DNA of 64,000 nucleotides from an uncultured Flavobacteriaceae bacterium. Its GTDB lineage: Bacteria; Bacteroidota; Bacteroidia; Flavobacteriales; Flavobacteriaceae. Location of the stretch: the NCBI GenBank assembly GCA_947489085.1, contig CANLCJ010000004.1, forward strand, positions 82,317-146,316, written 5' to 3'. The translations under genes and the position numbers were made by a program. The notes under the pieces are model-generated. The model was not told the DNA's origin, did not search any database, and saw only the letters and a program-made list of their open reading frames with translations. Below, piece by piece: positions 17,890-27,039 of the stretch (position 1 is its first letter; each line of letters opens with the position of its first letter).

Positions 17890-18597
17890 ATGATACGTAA
17901 ACTATTTTTTATCTTAATACTATTGAGTGTTTCTTCTTGTGCAGAATTGCAAGGTGTTTTAGAACAGTTACCACAAGGTGGTGGTGGAATTACAAATACC
18001 GAAATTGCTTCTGGCCTAAGACAAGCTCTTGATGTAGGTATAGACAAACAAGTTGCTAAGCTTACCCAAAAAGATGGTTTTTATAGAAATGAGCTGGTTA
18101 AAATTGCTTTGCCTAGCGAATTACAAAAAGTGGATAAAACATTAAGAGGTATCGGCTTAGGCAAATTGGCAGACGAAGGTTTAAAAGTACTTAACCGTGC
18201 TGCTGAAGATGCTGTAAAAGAAGCAACTCCAATTTTTGTTTCTGCCGTAAAAGACATTACGTTTAACGATGCTAAAAATATTTTATTAGGAAGCAACAAC
18301 GCTGCTACCCAATATTTAACAACCAAGACAGAGAATGCATTGTACGCTAAATTTAATCCCGTAATTAAAAATTCCTTCTCTAAAGTTGGAGCAGATACCG
18401 TTTGGAGTAACTTAATTAACAAATACAATACAATTCCCTTTACCCAGAAAGTAAACCCAGATTTAACAGATTACGTGACAACACAAGCTTTAAAAGGGGT
18501 GTATACTATGATTTCTGTAGAAGAAAAAGCCATTAGAACTAAAACAAGTTCTCGAACAACCGCTTTACTAAAGCGTGTGTTTGCTTTGCAAGATTAA
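17890..18597 (+). CDS. DUF4197 domain-containing lipoprotein
   Basis: A 235-residue predicted lipoprotein: a basic start (MIRK), a hydrophobic core and the lipobox VSSC followed by AELQG. The remainder is one alpha-helical DUF4197 domain, recognisable by the blocks GLRQALDVGIDKQVAKLTQKDG, ALPSELQKV, LNRAAEDAVKEATPIF and NPDLTDYVTTQALKGVYTMI. The domain's function is unknown. The ATG at 17890 begins the signal peptide properly, so the TTG four codons upstream is not needed. A terminator-like hairpin precedes the gene, hinting at a regulated leader. Confidence 0.85.
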   Translation: MIRKLFFILILLSVSSCAELQGVLEQLPQGGGGITNTEIASGLRQALDVGIDKQVAKLTQKDGFYRNELVKIALPSELQKVDKTLRGIGLGKLADEGLKVLNRAAEDAVKEATPIFVSAVKDITFNDAKNILLGSNNAATQYLTTKTENALYAKFNPVIKNSFSKVGADTVWSNLINKYNTIPFTQKVNPDLTDYVTTQALKGVYTMISVEEKAIRTKTSSRTTALLKRVFALQD

Positions 18598-18761
18598 ATG
18601 CACATTTCTAGTATAATACAGTTAAAAATTTCTTTTTTAGAGTTAATTACATAAAAAATTAAGTATTCAATACTTAGTTTAATCATTCTTAATGTTTCTT
18701 TAACAAAATAAAAACGTCCAAAGTCGTCAAAAAGTCGTAAATTACATCAAAAGACGATATT

Positions 18762-18908
18762 ATGAATACACATTTTTGTAAAGTAGGTAAAATTAAGGCC
18801 AAAACAGACAGCCTTACAAGCATTAAAGAATTGGAAAAGCGCGTTGCTAAGTTTGTTGAAGACATGAGTAAAGTTGAGTTTGTTAGAGACATCAACCAAG
18901 TTGCTTAA
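18762..18908 (+). CDS. Small protein of 48 residues, unknown function
   Basis: A short frame starting ATG AAT ACA CAT encodes 48 residues: MNTHFCKVGKIKAKTDSL, then a Lys/Glu-rich amphipathic helix (IKELEKRVAKFVEDMSKVEF) and the ending VRDINQVA. It is preceded by two direct AAAGTCGT repeats (from about 18719 and 18732). The balanced charge and helical periodicity favour a real peptide over noise, and the opposite-strand frame here looks like its shadow. No family is recognised. It could be a small cytoplasmic helical protein; certainty is limited by its length. Confidence 0.45.
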   Translation: MNTHFCKVGKIKAKTDSLTSIKELEKRVAKFVEDMSKVEFVRDINQVA

Positions 18909-19119
18909 ACCATTATTTTTAAGTTAACATATAGTTTCGTCGTTTTTTAATGACGTATTTCCTGTGGTGTCTTTAACTTACTAGATTCTTATTGTCTTTT
19001 CTTTCCTAATAGTGTTTGCCCATGTTTAATATCATGGGGGTCTTATTATTTAATAAATAAAGTCCATATTTTTATTGGCGTAAGCTACAAACCCTTATAT
19101 TGGTATCTAAATTTTTAGA

Positions 19120-19779
19120 ATGCTAAAGACTGTAATTTTCGATATGGATGGGGTAATTATTGATAGTGAGCCCCTACATTATAAAGCCTATTTCAAAATG
19201 TTTCATGAAATTGGTGTAGATGTTTCCCATGCTTTTTACGAATCCTTAACCGGGCAATCCACAATAAACGTTTGCAAAAAAGTCTGTACCCATTTTAATC
19301 TTAAACTTGCTCCCGAAACACTTGTAGCCTTAAAGCGTAAGCATTATAAGGCGCTATTTACATCTGGTACAGAATTAGAGTTGATAGATGGAGTTTTTCA
19401 ATTGATTAAAAACTATCACGAAAACGGACTTACTTTAATATTAGCCTCTTCTGCTTCCATGCCTAGCATTAATATGGTTTTTGAGCGTTTTAATTTAGAC
19501 CCTTATTTTAAAGCAAAATTAAGTGGTGCAGATTTAAAACAATCGAAACCTCATCCTGAAATTTTCGAAAAAGCAGCAGAAGCTTCTGGACATTCAAAAA
19601 ACGAATGCATTGTTATAGAAGATTCTACAAATGGGATAAAAGCAGCTAAGGCTGCTGGGATATATTGCATTGGTTATGATAGTTTTCATTCTAAAAACCA
19701 AGACTATTCCAATGCAAACATGAAAATATCAAACTTCGAGACTATAACTTACTCTAAAATATCAGGGATTTTATCCTAA
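19120..19779 (+). CDS. HAD-superfamily phosphatase / beta-phosphoglucomutase-like hydrolase
   Basis: A 219-residue HAD protein. Motif I is FDMDGVIIDSEP with nucleophile D8 and general acid D10. Motif II is the Ser in LASSAS, motif III the Lys in KPHPEIF, and motif IV is VIEDSTNGIKAA. The alpha-helical cap inserted after motif I is of the beta-phosphoglucomutase/phosphatase type. Substrates are typically sugar phosphates; the exact one is unclear. It converges on mscL so closely that the two coding regions overlap by nine bases at their stops. Confidence 0.9.
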   Translation: MLKTVIFDMDGVIIDSEPLHYKAYFKMFHEIGVDVSHAFYESLTGQSTINVCKKVCTHFNLKLAPETLVALKRKHYKALFTSGTELELIDGVFQLIKNYHENGLTLILASSASMPSINMVFERFNLDPYFKAKLSGADLKQSKPHPEIFEKAAEASGHSKNECIVIEDSTNGIKAAKAAGIYCIGYDSFHSKNQDYSNANMKISNFETITYSKISGILS

Positions 19780-20220
19780 TTTTTTCGATTTTAATATTTC
19801 ATTTTGTTCTTCCATTAGCAACGTAAGTTTATCTAGTAATTCTATATTTTTGGGGGTAACTACTGTGGTGTCTTTTGTATCGTGAGATTTACGTTTAAGA
19901 CCATTCATAAATTTAACTACGATAAATACTGTAAAACCTACTATTAAAAAATCTAACAATGCTTCTCCAAAAGCGCCGTAACCTATAGAAACTTCTTCTG
20001 TTAGAGTTGTGCCATCTGGCTTTAATTCGGGAGCTTTTAAAATTATTTTTTTGTTTTGAAGATTTACGCCATTCGTTAATAGAGATAGAGGTGGTAACAT
20101 TACTTTTTTAACCAAAACGTCTATTACCTTATTAAACGCAGCTCCTATAATGATACCAATGGCCATATCCATCATATTTCCTTTTACTGCAAACTCTTTG
20201 AACTCTTTGTATAATTTCAT
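19771..20220 (-). CDS. mscL: Large-conductance mechanosensitive channel
   Basis: A 149-residue MscL. The N-terminal amphipathic helix and TM1 are in KEFKEFAVKGNMMDMAIGII with the pore-lining GAAFNKVID. A periplasmic loop (about 50-80) follows, then TM2 (FGEALLDFLIVGFTVFIVVKF) and a C-terminal helix (LLDKLTLLMEEQNEIL). The homopentamer opens under membrane tension to release solutes during hypo-osmotic shock. Length is normal for the family (about 135-150). Its stop overlaps the convergent HAD gene. Confidence 0.96.
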   Translation of the reverse strand: MKLYKEFKEFAVKGNMMDMAIGIIIGAAFNKVIDVLVKKVMLPPLSLLTNGVNLQNKKIILKAPELKPDGTTLTEEVSIGYGAFGEALLDFLIVGFTVFIVVKFMNGLKRKSHDTKDTTVVTPKNIELLDKLTLLMEEQNEILKSKKLG

Positions 20221-20363
20221 AGTATCTTATTTTTAGATTAAGCTTAATTAAAAATACAACTTAAGTGAAATTGAAACGTAAATTTGTTTTCTATTTTTAT
20301 AGCGTATAACGTATTTTCAATTTTAATCAATTTCAGCATGTTTTTATTAAATAGTCTGTAAAC

Positions 20364-20389
20364 AAAAAATCTCCCTAAGGAGATTTTTT
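20364..20389 (-). terminator. Rho-independent terminator of the ccsBA gene
   Basis: A perfect 11-bp stem aaaaaatctcc / ggagatttttt with a four-base loop lies just after the ccsBA stop on the minus strand, with a T-run following on that strand. Confidence 0.85.
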
Positions 20390-20416
20390 TATTCAGTTAA
20401 CTCTAGAAAATTAAGT

Positions 20417-23400
20417 TTATTTTTTATAAAATTTAGCGTAGCTTCTGTAAGCAAAAAATCCAAGTACAGCAATACAAAAACAGGCTATGGCTATAAATTT
20501 CAAACTTACTATTTGATCGCCACTTGCGTAAGAATGCAATCCTGCCAAGTAAAAGTTAACACCAAAATAGGTCATTAAAATACTAGCATAAGCAACTACC
20601 GACATTAGGTTATAAAACCAACGGCCGCGTAATCCAGGCACAAAACGCATATGTATAACAAAAGCATATATCATAATACTAATCAAGGCCCAAGTTTCCT
20701 TAGGGTCCCAACCCCAATAGCGTCCCCAACTTTCGTTGGCCCACATACCTCCTAGAAAGTTACCTATGGTTAACATAACAAGCCCTACTGTTAGTGTTAA
20801 CTCGTTAATAATAGTAAGTTCTTGTATGTTTAAAGACATTACTTTTTTATTGTTTTTGGTTGTAAATGCCATTAGAAATAGAGCGACAGCACCTAAAATC
20901 ATGCCTAGAGTAAATGGCCCATAACTTCCAACAATAACCGCTACATGTATCATAAGCCAATAACTGTTTAAAACAGGCTGCAAGTTTGCAATTGCTGGAT
21001 CCATCCAATTCCAATGTGCAATCATTAATATCATAGCCGTTACAAAGGCTGTTGAGGCTATGGTTAAATCGCTTTTTCTACCAAATGCCAAACCAAAAAA
21101 CATGGTTGCCCAAGCCACATAAATCATAGATTCGTAAGCATCACTCCAAGGCGCATGTCCAGAAATATACCAACGTACAATCAGGCCTGCTGTATGTAAA
21201 ACAAATAGACAAAGTATAATTACTTTAAAAACGGTTACTGCAGTATTTAAGGCCTTGCTTTTAGAGTTAAAAATTTGAATGATAAGAAGTACAAATAATA
21301 TTGTACCTACATACATATACCAACTAAAGAGCTTTTTAAAAATATCGTACTTATTGTAAAGTATCTCAGTTTTTATTTTGTCGTCAGACAACATAACGTT
21401 TCCACCATATCGATGTTGCGTTTTTTTAATAGCTTCAAGCAATTTATTGGGCTCAGAATAATCTCCAGAAGTTTTAGCTTCATTTAAGGTATATAAATAT
21501 GCTCTAAATCCATTAGTTATAAAATTACTATACAAGGAATCTTTTATTTTCGAAGAATCTAAGCGGTGTTCGTAACTAGAAATCCAAGTGTTATTTGGAT
21601 TTTCTGGTATCGGGTAGATTTTTAGAGCACGGCCTTGTATTGTATTGAATAGTAAGTTGACACGCTGGTCTGTTTCCCGAAATTCTTTTTGGAAACCATT
21701 AGGCACTTGTGCCTTGTAGGCTTCCTCTAAATATGGTGCTAATTTGTAGCGTCCTTCTTGTGTAAAAAAATCTGCTAAAGTTACATATTTTTCACTTTTC
21801 GCTACACCTATCAATTTACGTATAGAATCTGCTTTTTTTCTTTTTAAATAAATTATAGGCACGTTATACCACAGTTGCGGACTTTCTTGTATGGAAAGAA
21901 ATACTTGATTCGCATCGAAACCTTCGTAAGTATCACTTTTACTCAATTTTCGTAGCATTTCAGAAGCATAAGTATTTACAGGCATCATTCGCCCACTTAG
22001 ATCCTGTATTACTAAATGTCCAAAAGTATTAGCTTCTGCCTTCGGTGTAATATTGGCACTCAATATAGAATCGATTGCAGCTTTAGTTGGCGCTTCGAAT
22101 TTATGAGTATCATGGTTGTGTCCGTCATTTTCAGAATGCTGTGTCTCTTGAGCAAAACCGCTTAAGGACATTAACATTAAAATTACGGAAATTGCCTTGG
22201 CTTTTTTAGCCTTAACTTTTTCTAAACGTTCTTTTAAATCTGCAAATCGAGAACCCTTACTAAACAAAATAGCCATAAGTCCAAAATACAATAACATATA
22301 CCCTATATAAGTAACTAGTGTCCCCCAATAATCATGGTTTACAGACAATACAGTCCCTTTTTCGTCTGGATCGAAATTGGCCTGAAAAAAACGATACCCA
22401 CCGTGGTCTAGTATATTGTTCATAAAAATTTTGTAATCGTAACTGCCCGCTTCGTCATCTTTAACAGTAACATCACTCGAAAATGCAGAAAAACTCCTTT
22501 CGGTACCGGGGTAACGTTCGGCTTCAAAATCGTTTAATTTTATAGAAAAGGGCAGTTCCAGAGTTTTAGAACCGTATCTAAGTGCAAAATCTAAGTTACC
22601 AACTTTTATCTCTTTATATTTATTATCTCTTCCCTCTCCTCCTATTAGTCCAACACGCTTTGTTTCTCCATTTGCTGTTATGTTTAAAACTACACCATCT
22701 TCATCATTCTTTAACAATTGCGATTTTTTTACCACGTCGAAAACGCCTTTTACCACAGGTTTGGGAAAAACCATTTGCATATTTCCTATAACATACCTGG
22801 AACGTAATAATAAAGGTTGTAAACTGTCTTTATACAGTTTGCCTTGTGCTCTGGTAGCCATCGTCATGTATTCGCCCTCAAATGGCGATTTTATGGTTAG
22901 AGAATCTCCAGCATAGGTAATATTAATTGCGCCCTCTGTAGGTTTGTTTAACGCTAATAACACATTGTGTACACTTGCCACTTGGCCTACTTTTAAAAAG
23001 TGATTATGCGGTCCGTTTGCACCTGCTTCTACCAATTTTAAATAGGAATCGCCGTTTTCATCTGGAACAATATCTTCTTCTGCACCAGTTATAAATTTCT
23101 CAAGGCTTATTTTAATGGGTTGGTTGTTGTATTCTGTTTTAAACTCAAAATCGTTATCCAGTCTAGGAGAAAAATCGGCTTCTTTATGGAACACTCGCAT
23201 TTGGTTTACACCATTTATTTTGTAGTCGCCAAACACACGGCCAGAAATGTATGTTTTTCGAGACAAATACGTGTTTTCGGTTGCGCCTTCTCTTATAGCC
23301 ATCATACCTTCATACCCAACATAACGTGTAATAAAAGCACCTATCAATATAAAAATAAAAGATAAATGCAAAATAAGTGTAGCCCACTTTTCTTTTGTAA

Positions 23401-23623
23401 GCAAACGGTACCTAACAATGTTTCCTAAAAAATTAATAACAAAAAACACCATAATAGCCTCAAACCACCAAGTATTATAGATTAATTGTCGCGTATAGGG
23501 TGTAGGAGATGTTTCTTGACCAACATCTAAAAAAGTACCAGTGGCCATAGCAGCGGCAAAAACAATAAATAAAGTGGCTGTAAGTCGAGTGGAAAATAGA
23601 ATTTTAGAGAGTTTATCTAGCAT
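20417..23623 (-). CDS. Fused ResB-CcsA cytochrome c biogenesis protein (CcsBA)
   Basis: A protein of about 1068 residues joining both halves of system II cytochrome c synthase. The N-terminal ResB/CcsB part (about 1-430) has several membrane helices and a large periplasmic domain. A middle periplasmic stretch with a His-rich segment (HSENDGHNHDTHKF) follows. The C-terminal CcsA part (about 750-1068) carries the haem-handling WWD motif as WGRYWGWDPKETW and conserved histidines in membrane helices. The complex exports haem and attaches it to CXXCH motifs of apocytochromes. The start MLDKLSKILFSTRL at 23623 fits the family; a further ATG at 23662 would add 13 residues before it. The large size is usual for Bacteroidota fusions. 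Confidence 0.92.
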   Translation of the reverse strand: MLDKLSKILFSTRLTATLFIVFAAAMATGTFLDVGQETSPTPYTRQLIYNTWWFEAIMVFFVINFLGNIVRYRLLTKEKWATLILHLSFIFILIGAFITRYVGYEGMMAIREGATENTYLSRKTYISGRVFGDYKINGVNQMRVFHKEADFSPRLDNDFEFKTEYNNQPIKISLEKFITGAEEDIVPDENGDSYLKLVEAGANGPHNHFLKVGQVASVHNVLLALNKPTEGAINITYAGDSLTIKSPFEGEYMTMATRAQGKLYKDSLQPLLLRSRYVIGNMQMVFPKPVVKGVFDVVKKSQLLKNDEDGVVLNITANGETKRVGLIGGEGRDNKYKEIKVGNLDFALRYGSKTLELPFSIKLNDFEAERYPGTERSFSAFSSDVTVKDDEAGSYDYKIFMNNILDHGGYRFFQANFDPDEKGTVLSVNHDYWGTLVTYIGYMLLYFGLMAILFSKGSRFADLKERLEKVKAKKAKAISVILMLMSLSGFAQETQHSENDGHNHDTHKFEAPTKAAIDSILSANITPKAEANTFGHLVIQDLSGRMMPVNTYASEMLRKLSKSDTYEGFDANQVFLSIQESPQLWYNVPIIYLKRKKADSIRKLIGVAKSEKYVTLADFFTQEGRYKLAPYLEEAYKAQVPNGFQKEFRETDQRVNLLFNTIQGRALKIYPIPENPNNTWISSYEHRLDSSKIKDSLYSNFITNGFRAYLYTLNEAKTSGDYSEPNKLLEAIKKTQHRYGGNVMLSDDKIKTEILYNKYDIFKKLFSWYMYVGTILFVLLIIQIFNSKSKALNTAVTVFKVIILCLFVLHTAGLIVRWYISGHAPWSDAYESMIYVAWATMFFGLAFGRKSDLTIASTAFVTAMILMIAHWNWMDPAIANLQPVLNSYWLMIHVAVIVGSYGPFTLGMILGAVALFLMAFTTKNNKKVMSLNIQELTIINELTLTVGLVMLTIGNFLGGMWANESWGRYWGWDPKETWALISIMIYAFVIHMRFVPGLRGRWFYNLMSVVAYASILMTYFGVNFYLAGLHSYASGDQIVSLKFIAIACFCIAVLGFFAYRSYAKFYKK

Positions 23624-23732
23624 AATAATTGCGCCTTTTTTTACAGTTGCAAAAATACGCATAAATGTTAACTAAGCCTTGCTTTTCTACAAATATAAAA
23701 GCCTTAAAATAGCACCAAAAAGCATTATCATA

Positions 23733-24161
23733 CTAGCTTTCTATAACATCTTTATACGCCATGAAAAAAGCTTCAAAAGGCTGCATGGTTTCATTAAAAA
23801 ATACCATAACATCTTGCCAAGTATTTTTGTTGTGTATGGATACTTTTTGTTCTAAAGGCACATATATTCTCGAAATTTCTTTAGTATTTTCTAAAATATA
23901 AATCTCTTCGTAAATGGCATTAGGTAAATAGTCGTCTTTAAGAATTGTTTTTAAAGCTTCTAGCTTTTCCCAATATTTTATACGGTGCTCTAAATCGTCT
24001 TCAACATCTAGTGCTACAAGTGCTTTTTTGGTATCAAAATAAAACTTAAAGCTTACGCCCTTTAACTTTGTATTGTACAATAGCCATTTTCTAGGAAAAG
24101 ACTTGCCGAAACTTGTCCAAAACGTTTCTCGTAAAAGTCGCGATTCTTCTTTACTAAACAT
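23733..24161 (-). CDS. DUF4268 domain-containing protein
   Basis: A 142-residue soluble protein matching DUF4268 across its whole length. It begins MFSKEESRLLRETFWTSFGK, with the typical WLLYNTKLKGVSFKFYFD block and the C-terminal TWQDVMVFFNETMQPFEAFF. In other bacteria this domain is sometimes fused to nuclease-like domains, but here it is a stand-alone copy with no catalytic motif visible. It is followed by CcsBA on the same strand and preceded by a ZIP transporter 11 bases upstream, probably in one transcript with the transporter. Function unknown. Confidence 0.85.
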   Translation of the reverse strand: MFSKEESRLLRETFWTSFGKSFPRKWLLYNTKLKGVSFKFYFDTKKALVALDVEDDLEHRIKYWEKLEALKTILKDDYLPNAIYEEIYILENTKEISRIYVPLEQKVSIHNKNTWQDVMVFFNETMQPFEAFFMAYKDVIES

Positions 24162-24172
24162 TTGTAATTGTT

Positions 24173-24847
24173 TTAAATAAAATAAGCGATGCCTATACCT
24201 AATATAATGGCCACAAATTTACTTAAGTTAAATTTATGCCCTTCTCCACTCTCGAATAAAATGGTTGTAGAAATATGGAAAAAGATACCTATTACAACAG
24301 CATTAACACAATGTGCCGTACTTGGGCTTAATGTTGTTGCGTTAGAGACTAAAGTACCCAAAGGCGTCATTACTGCAAAAATAAATAGAAATAGCCCACT
24401 TTGAAACGTGCTGTAAGCACTTTGTATTAAATAAATACTAATAAGTGTAGCAATGGGAATTTTGTGTATTAAAACTCCATATAACATATCGTTGTGGTCG
24501 TGTATGGGAAAACCTTCTAAAAAACTATGAAAACATAAACTTAAAAATAACAACCAAGGAAAAGCAGTGGCATCTTTGTGGATGTGTACGTGCCCATGTT
24601 CTGCTCCTTTAGAAAACAACTCTAATACAATTTGAAGCAGTATGCCTAACATTATAAATACGCCAGATCGTTTGGCATCTAAATGCTCGTATACCTCTGG
24701 AAGCAGTTCGAAAAGCGTTAAAGCTAGTAAAAAAGCACCACTAAAAGACAGTAATAGTTTGTTAAACCAAGATCTTTTAGATTTAAAAAACGTGGCTAAA
24801 ATTACACCTATAGCTACTGCCAAAAATGGAAATAAAAATTTATACAT
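24173..24847 (-). CDS. ZIP-family divalent metal transporter
   Basis: A 224-residue inner-membrane protein with about eight predicted helices. It has a histidine-rich cytoplasmic loop (EHGHVHIHKD, about 102-112), the metal-site helix IV signature HSFLEGFPI and helix V HKIPIA, as in ZIP (SLC39-like) transporters. These import Zn2+, Fe2+ or Mn2+; specificity cannot be read here. It is upstream of the DUF4268 gene with an 11-base gap, suggesting an operon. Confidence 0.87.
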   Translation of the reverse strand: MYKFLFPFLAVAIGVILATFFKSKRSWFNKLLLSFSGAFLLALTLFELLPEVYEHLDAKRSGVFIMLGILLQIVLELFSKGAEHGHVHIHKDATAFPWLLFLSLCFHSFLEGFPIHDHNDMLYGVLIHKIPIATLISIYLIQSAYSTFQSGLFLFIFAVMTPLGTLVSNATTLSPSTAHCVNAVVIGIFFHISTTILFESGEGHKFNLSKFVAIILGIGIAYFI

Positions 24848-24921
24848 TTAAAAATTTACCATTAAATTTATCTTCGCAATCTATATATTTCTGTATGGTT
24901 TGCAGTTACGCCATACAAGCG

Positions 24922-25653
24922 CTATTTAAATAGCATTATTAAACGCTCGGAGGTGTCTTTGTTGTATTTGTTTAGCTTGTAGTCGCCAAAAACGTCTAGT
25001 AAATCTACCTCAGCCTGCTCGAATAACACTTTAAAATCTGCTAAAGTAAACGCTTTTACACGCTCCTCAAAATTATATGTTTCGCCTTCAGCCTCGAAAG
25101 TTATAGTTTTAGTAACAAAACCGTCTTTTAAAAAGCGCTTCATATAAAACGTAATGCCATCGATAGTCTTACTATCCTCTGGAATTAAATTGGCTAGCAC
25201 ATAATCCGTATTCATAAAATCTATAACACCAAAACCAGAGGCATTTAAATTCGATTTTATAGCCTTAATAGTACTTAAATTATCTTCTGGATCATCAAAA
25301 TACCCAAAGCTGGTAAATAAATTAAAAACAGCATCAAACTTTTCCTTGTAAGGTATACACATGTTGTGTACATCGAAATGCAAGCTATTGTTTTCGTACT
25401 GTTTTGCAAAAGCAATACTATTTTCACTCAAATCTACCCCAGTAACATGGTAACCAAGTGTATTTAAATATATAGAGTGCCTGCCTTTGCCGCATGCTAG
25501 ATCTAAAATAGTTCCTTGTTCTGGTATATTTAAATATTGCGTTAAATTGTCCATAAACAACTGCGCTTCGGTGTCGTCTCTGTGTTTATATAAAATATGA
25601 TAAAAAGGAGTATCGAACCAAGATGCGAACCATTTTGCTGTATTATTTGCCAT
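24922..25653 (-). CDS. Class I SAM-dependent methyltransferase
   Basis: A 243-residue methyltransferase. Motif I is LDLACGKGRHSIYL (SAM-binding, about 57-70), with the acidic motif II at VTGVDLSENS and motif IV near FDAVFNLFTSFGYF. The C-terminal half is beta-rich with YNFEERVKAFTLADFKVLFEQAE, typical of small-molecule methyltransferases of this Bacteroidota group. The substrate is unknown. The gene starts beside a dispersed repeat lying between it and the divergent THUMP methyltransferase. Confidence 0.88.
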   Translation of the reverse strand: MANNTAKWFASWFDTPFYHILYKHRDDTEAQLFMDNLTQYLNIPEQGTILDLACGKGRHSIYLNTLGYHVTGVDLSENSIAFAKQYENNSLHFDVHNMCIPYKEKFDAVFNLFTSFGYFDDPEDNLSTIKAIKSNLNASGFGVIDFMNTDYVLANLIPEDSKTIDGITFYMKRFLKDGFVTKTITFEAEGETYNFEERVKAFTLADFKVLFEQAEVDLLDVFGDYKLNKYNKDTSERLIMLFK

Positions 25654-25663
25654 GAGTTTTTTT

Positions 25664-25795
25664 GAGAGGGGGTTACCTTGCAGGTCGGGCTTTTCGCTGT
25701 ATCTTTTTTATGTGATTTTAAAATTTTGCAATTAAAAAAATCTAATAGCTATCACATAAAAAAGGATGCCGCTACAATCCCTAACCCATTATTTG
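25664..25795 (-). repeat. Dispersed flavobacterial-type palindromic repeat, copy A
   Basis: Read on the minus strand, the element starts gggttagggattgtagcgg, passes a perfect 14-bp inverted repeat (cttttttatgtgat at 25703-25716 with atcacataaaaaag at 25751-25764), then reads cagcgaaaagcccgacctgc and ends aaggtaacccc. The same start and end blocks occur in a second copy at 44766-44855. It lies in the gap of two divergent methyltransferase genes and has no coding capacity. Confidence 0.6.
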
Positions 25796-25826
25796 CTTAC
25801 ACTAGTTTATTGCCGCAAAATTACAC

Positions 25827-25834
25827 TATTTTTG
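25827..25834 (+). promoter_or_regulatory. -7 element for the THUMP methyltransferase gene
   Basis: TATTTTTG matches TAnnTTTG, 36 bases before the ATG at 25871. Its location inside the longer open frame that begins at 25766 argues against the earlier start. Confidence 0.4.
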
Positions 25835-25870
25835 CAACTTATTACATTTAAATACATTTGGACGAAAAAG

Positions 25871-27028
25871 ATGGCAGAAAATTTCAACATGGTAGCAAAA
25901 ACCTTATATGGTTTTGAAGATTTATTAGAAAAAGAACTTACGCAACTTGGTGCCATGCATGTTAAAAAAGGGGTACGTAGCGTATCTTTTGTGGGAGATC
26001 AAGGTTTTATGTATAAAGCTAACCTTGCTTTGCGTACTGCTATTAAAATTTTAAAGCCTATACATACATTTAGAGTTAGTAATGAAGACGATTTGTACAA
26101 AAAGGTATTAAAAATGCCTTGGGAAAACTATTTAAAACCCACAGGATCTTTAGCTGTAGATGCTACAATTCACTCCGATTTATTTTCGCATTCTCTTTAC
26201 ATTGCTCAAAAAACAAAAGATGCTATTGTAGATCGTTTTCGCGAAAACACAGGACAGCGCCCAAATGTAGATTTAAAGTTCCCTGATTTAAAAATTAACG
26301 TTCGTGTAGATAGAAAAGAGTGTACCATCTCTTTAGATACTTCTGGCGAATCTTTACATAAACGTGGGTATAAATTAGCCACTAATATTGCTCCTATTAA
26401 TGAGGTTTTAGCTGCTGGTTTAATTATGTTATCTGGTTGGGACGGACAAAGCGATTTTATGGACCCTATGTGCGGTTCTGGAACTATCCCAATAGAAGCT
26501 GCTATGATAGCTTGTAATATACCTCCTAACCTTATGCGTAAAGAATTTGCCTTCGAAAGATGGCAGGACTGGGATGTAGAGCTTTTTGAGAAAATAGAGG
26601 AATCGCTTTTAAAGAAAACTAGAGACTTTCACCATTCTATAATTGCTTACGACAAAGCGCCTAGTGCTGTACGCAAAGCACAGGACAATATTAAAAATGC
26701 ACAGTTAGAGGACTTTATTACGGTAAAACACGAAGATTTTTTTAAAACACAGAAACCAGGAGATAGTAAATTGCACATGGTATTTAATCCGCCTTACGGG
26801 GAGCGTTTAGATATAGACATGCAAGCGTTTTATAAAAATATAGGCGATAATTTAAAACAAAATTATCCAAATACAGATGCTTGGTTTATTACGTCTAACT
26901 TAGAAGCTTTAAAACACGTGGGCTTAAGGCCTTCCAGAAAAATTCAACTCTTTAATGCTAAATTAGAGTCTCGTTTGGTAAAATACGTAATGTATTCTGG
27001 AAGTAAAAAAGGCAAGTATATGAAATAA
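25871..27028 (+). CDS. THUMP-domain class I SAM RNA methyltransferase (RlmL N-terminal-like)
   Basis: A 385-residue protein. The N-terminal THUMP RNA-binding domain (about 45-160) is followed by a Rossmann methyltransferase domain with motif I DPMCGSGTIPIEAA and the catalytic NPPYGERL motif typical of N2-guanine methylation. It resembles the first half of RlmL, which modifies G2445 of 23S rRNA, and the stand-alone YpsC/YcbY-type proteins of other phyla. The ATG at 25871 is chosen because a -7 box lies upstream and the extra 35 residues of the longer frame are not family-like. Its stop is 11 bases from the convergent hybrid kinase. Confidence 0.9.
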   Translation: MAENFNMVAKTLYGFEDLLEKELTQLGAMHVKKGVRSVSFVGDQGFMYKANLALRTAIKILKPIHTFRVSNEDDLYKKVLKMPWENYLKPTGSLAVDATIHSDLFSHSLYIAQKTKDAIVDRFRENTGQRPNVDLKFPDLKINVRVDRKECTISLDTSGESLHKRGYKLATNIAPINEVLAAGLIMLSGWDGQSDFMDPMCGSGTIPIEAAMIACNIPPNLMRKEFAFERWQDWDVELFEKIEESLLKKTRDFHHSIIAYDKAPSAVRKAQDNIKNAQLEDFITVKHEDFFKTQKPGDSKLHMVFNPPYGERLDIDMQAFYKNIGDNLKQNYPNTDAWFITSNLEALKHVGLRPSRKIQLFNAKLESRLVKYVMYSGSKKGKYMK

Positions 27029-27039
27029 ATAATACGGCC

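Noticed and set aside
19019..19038. cccatg ... catggg hairpin before the HAD gene
   Set aside because: Only 6 bp with a long loop and weak T-run; not a convincing terminator.
23624..23662. 13-residue N-terminal extension of CcsBA
   Set aside because: The family start MLDKLSK fits better, and the extension MRIFATVKKGAII is not family-like.
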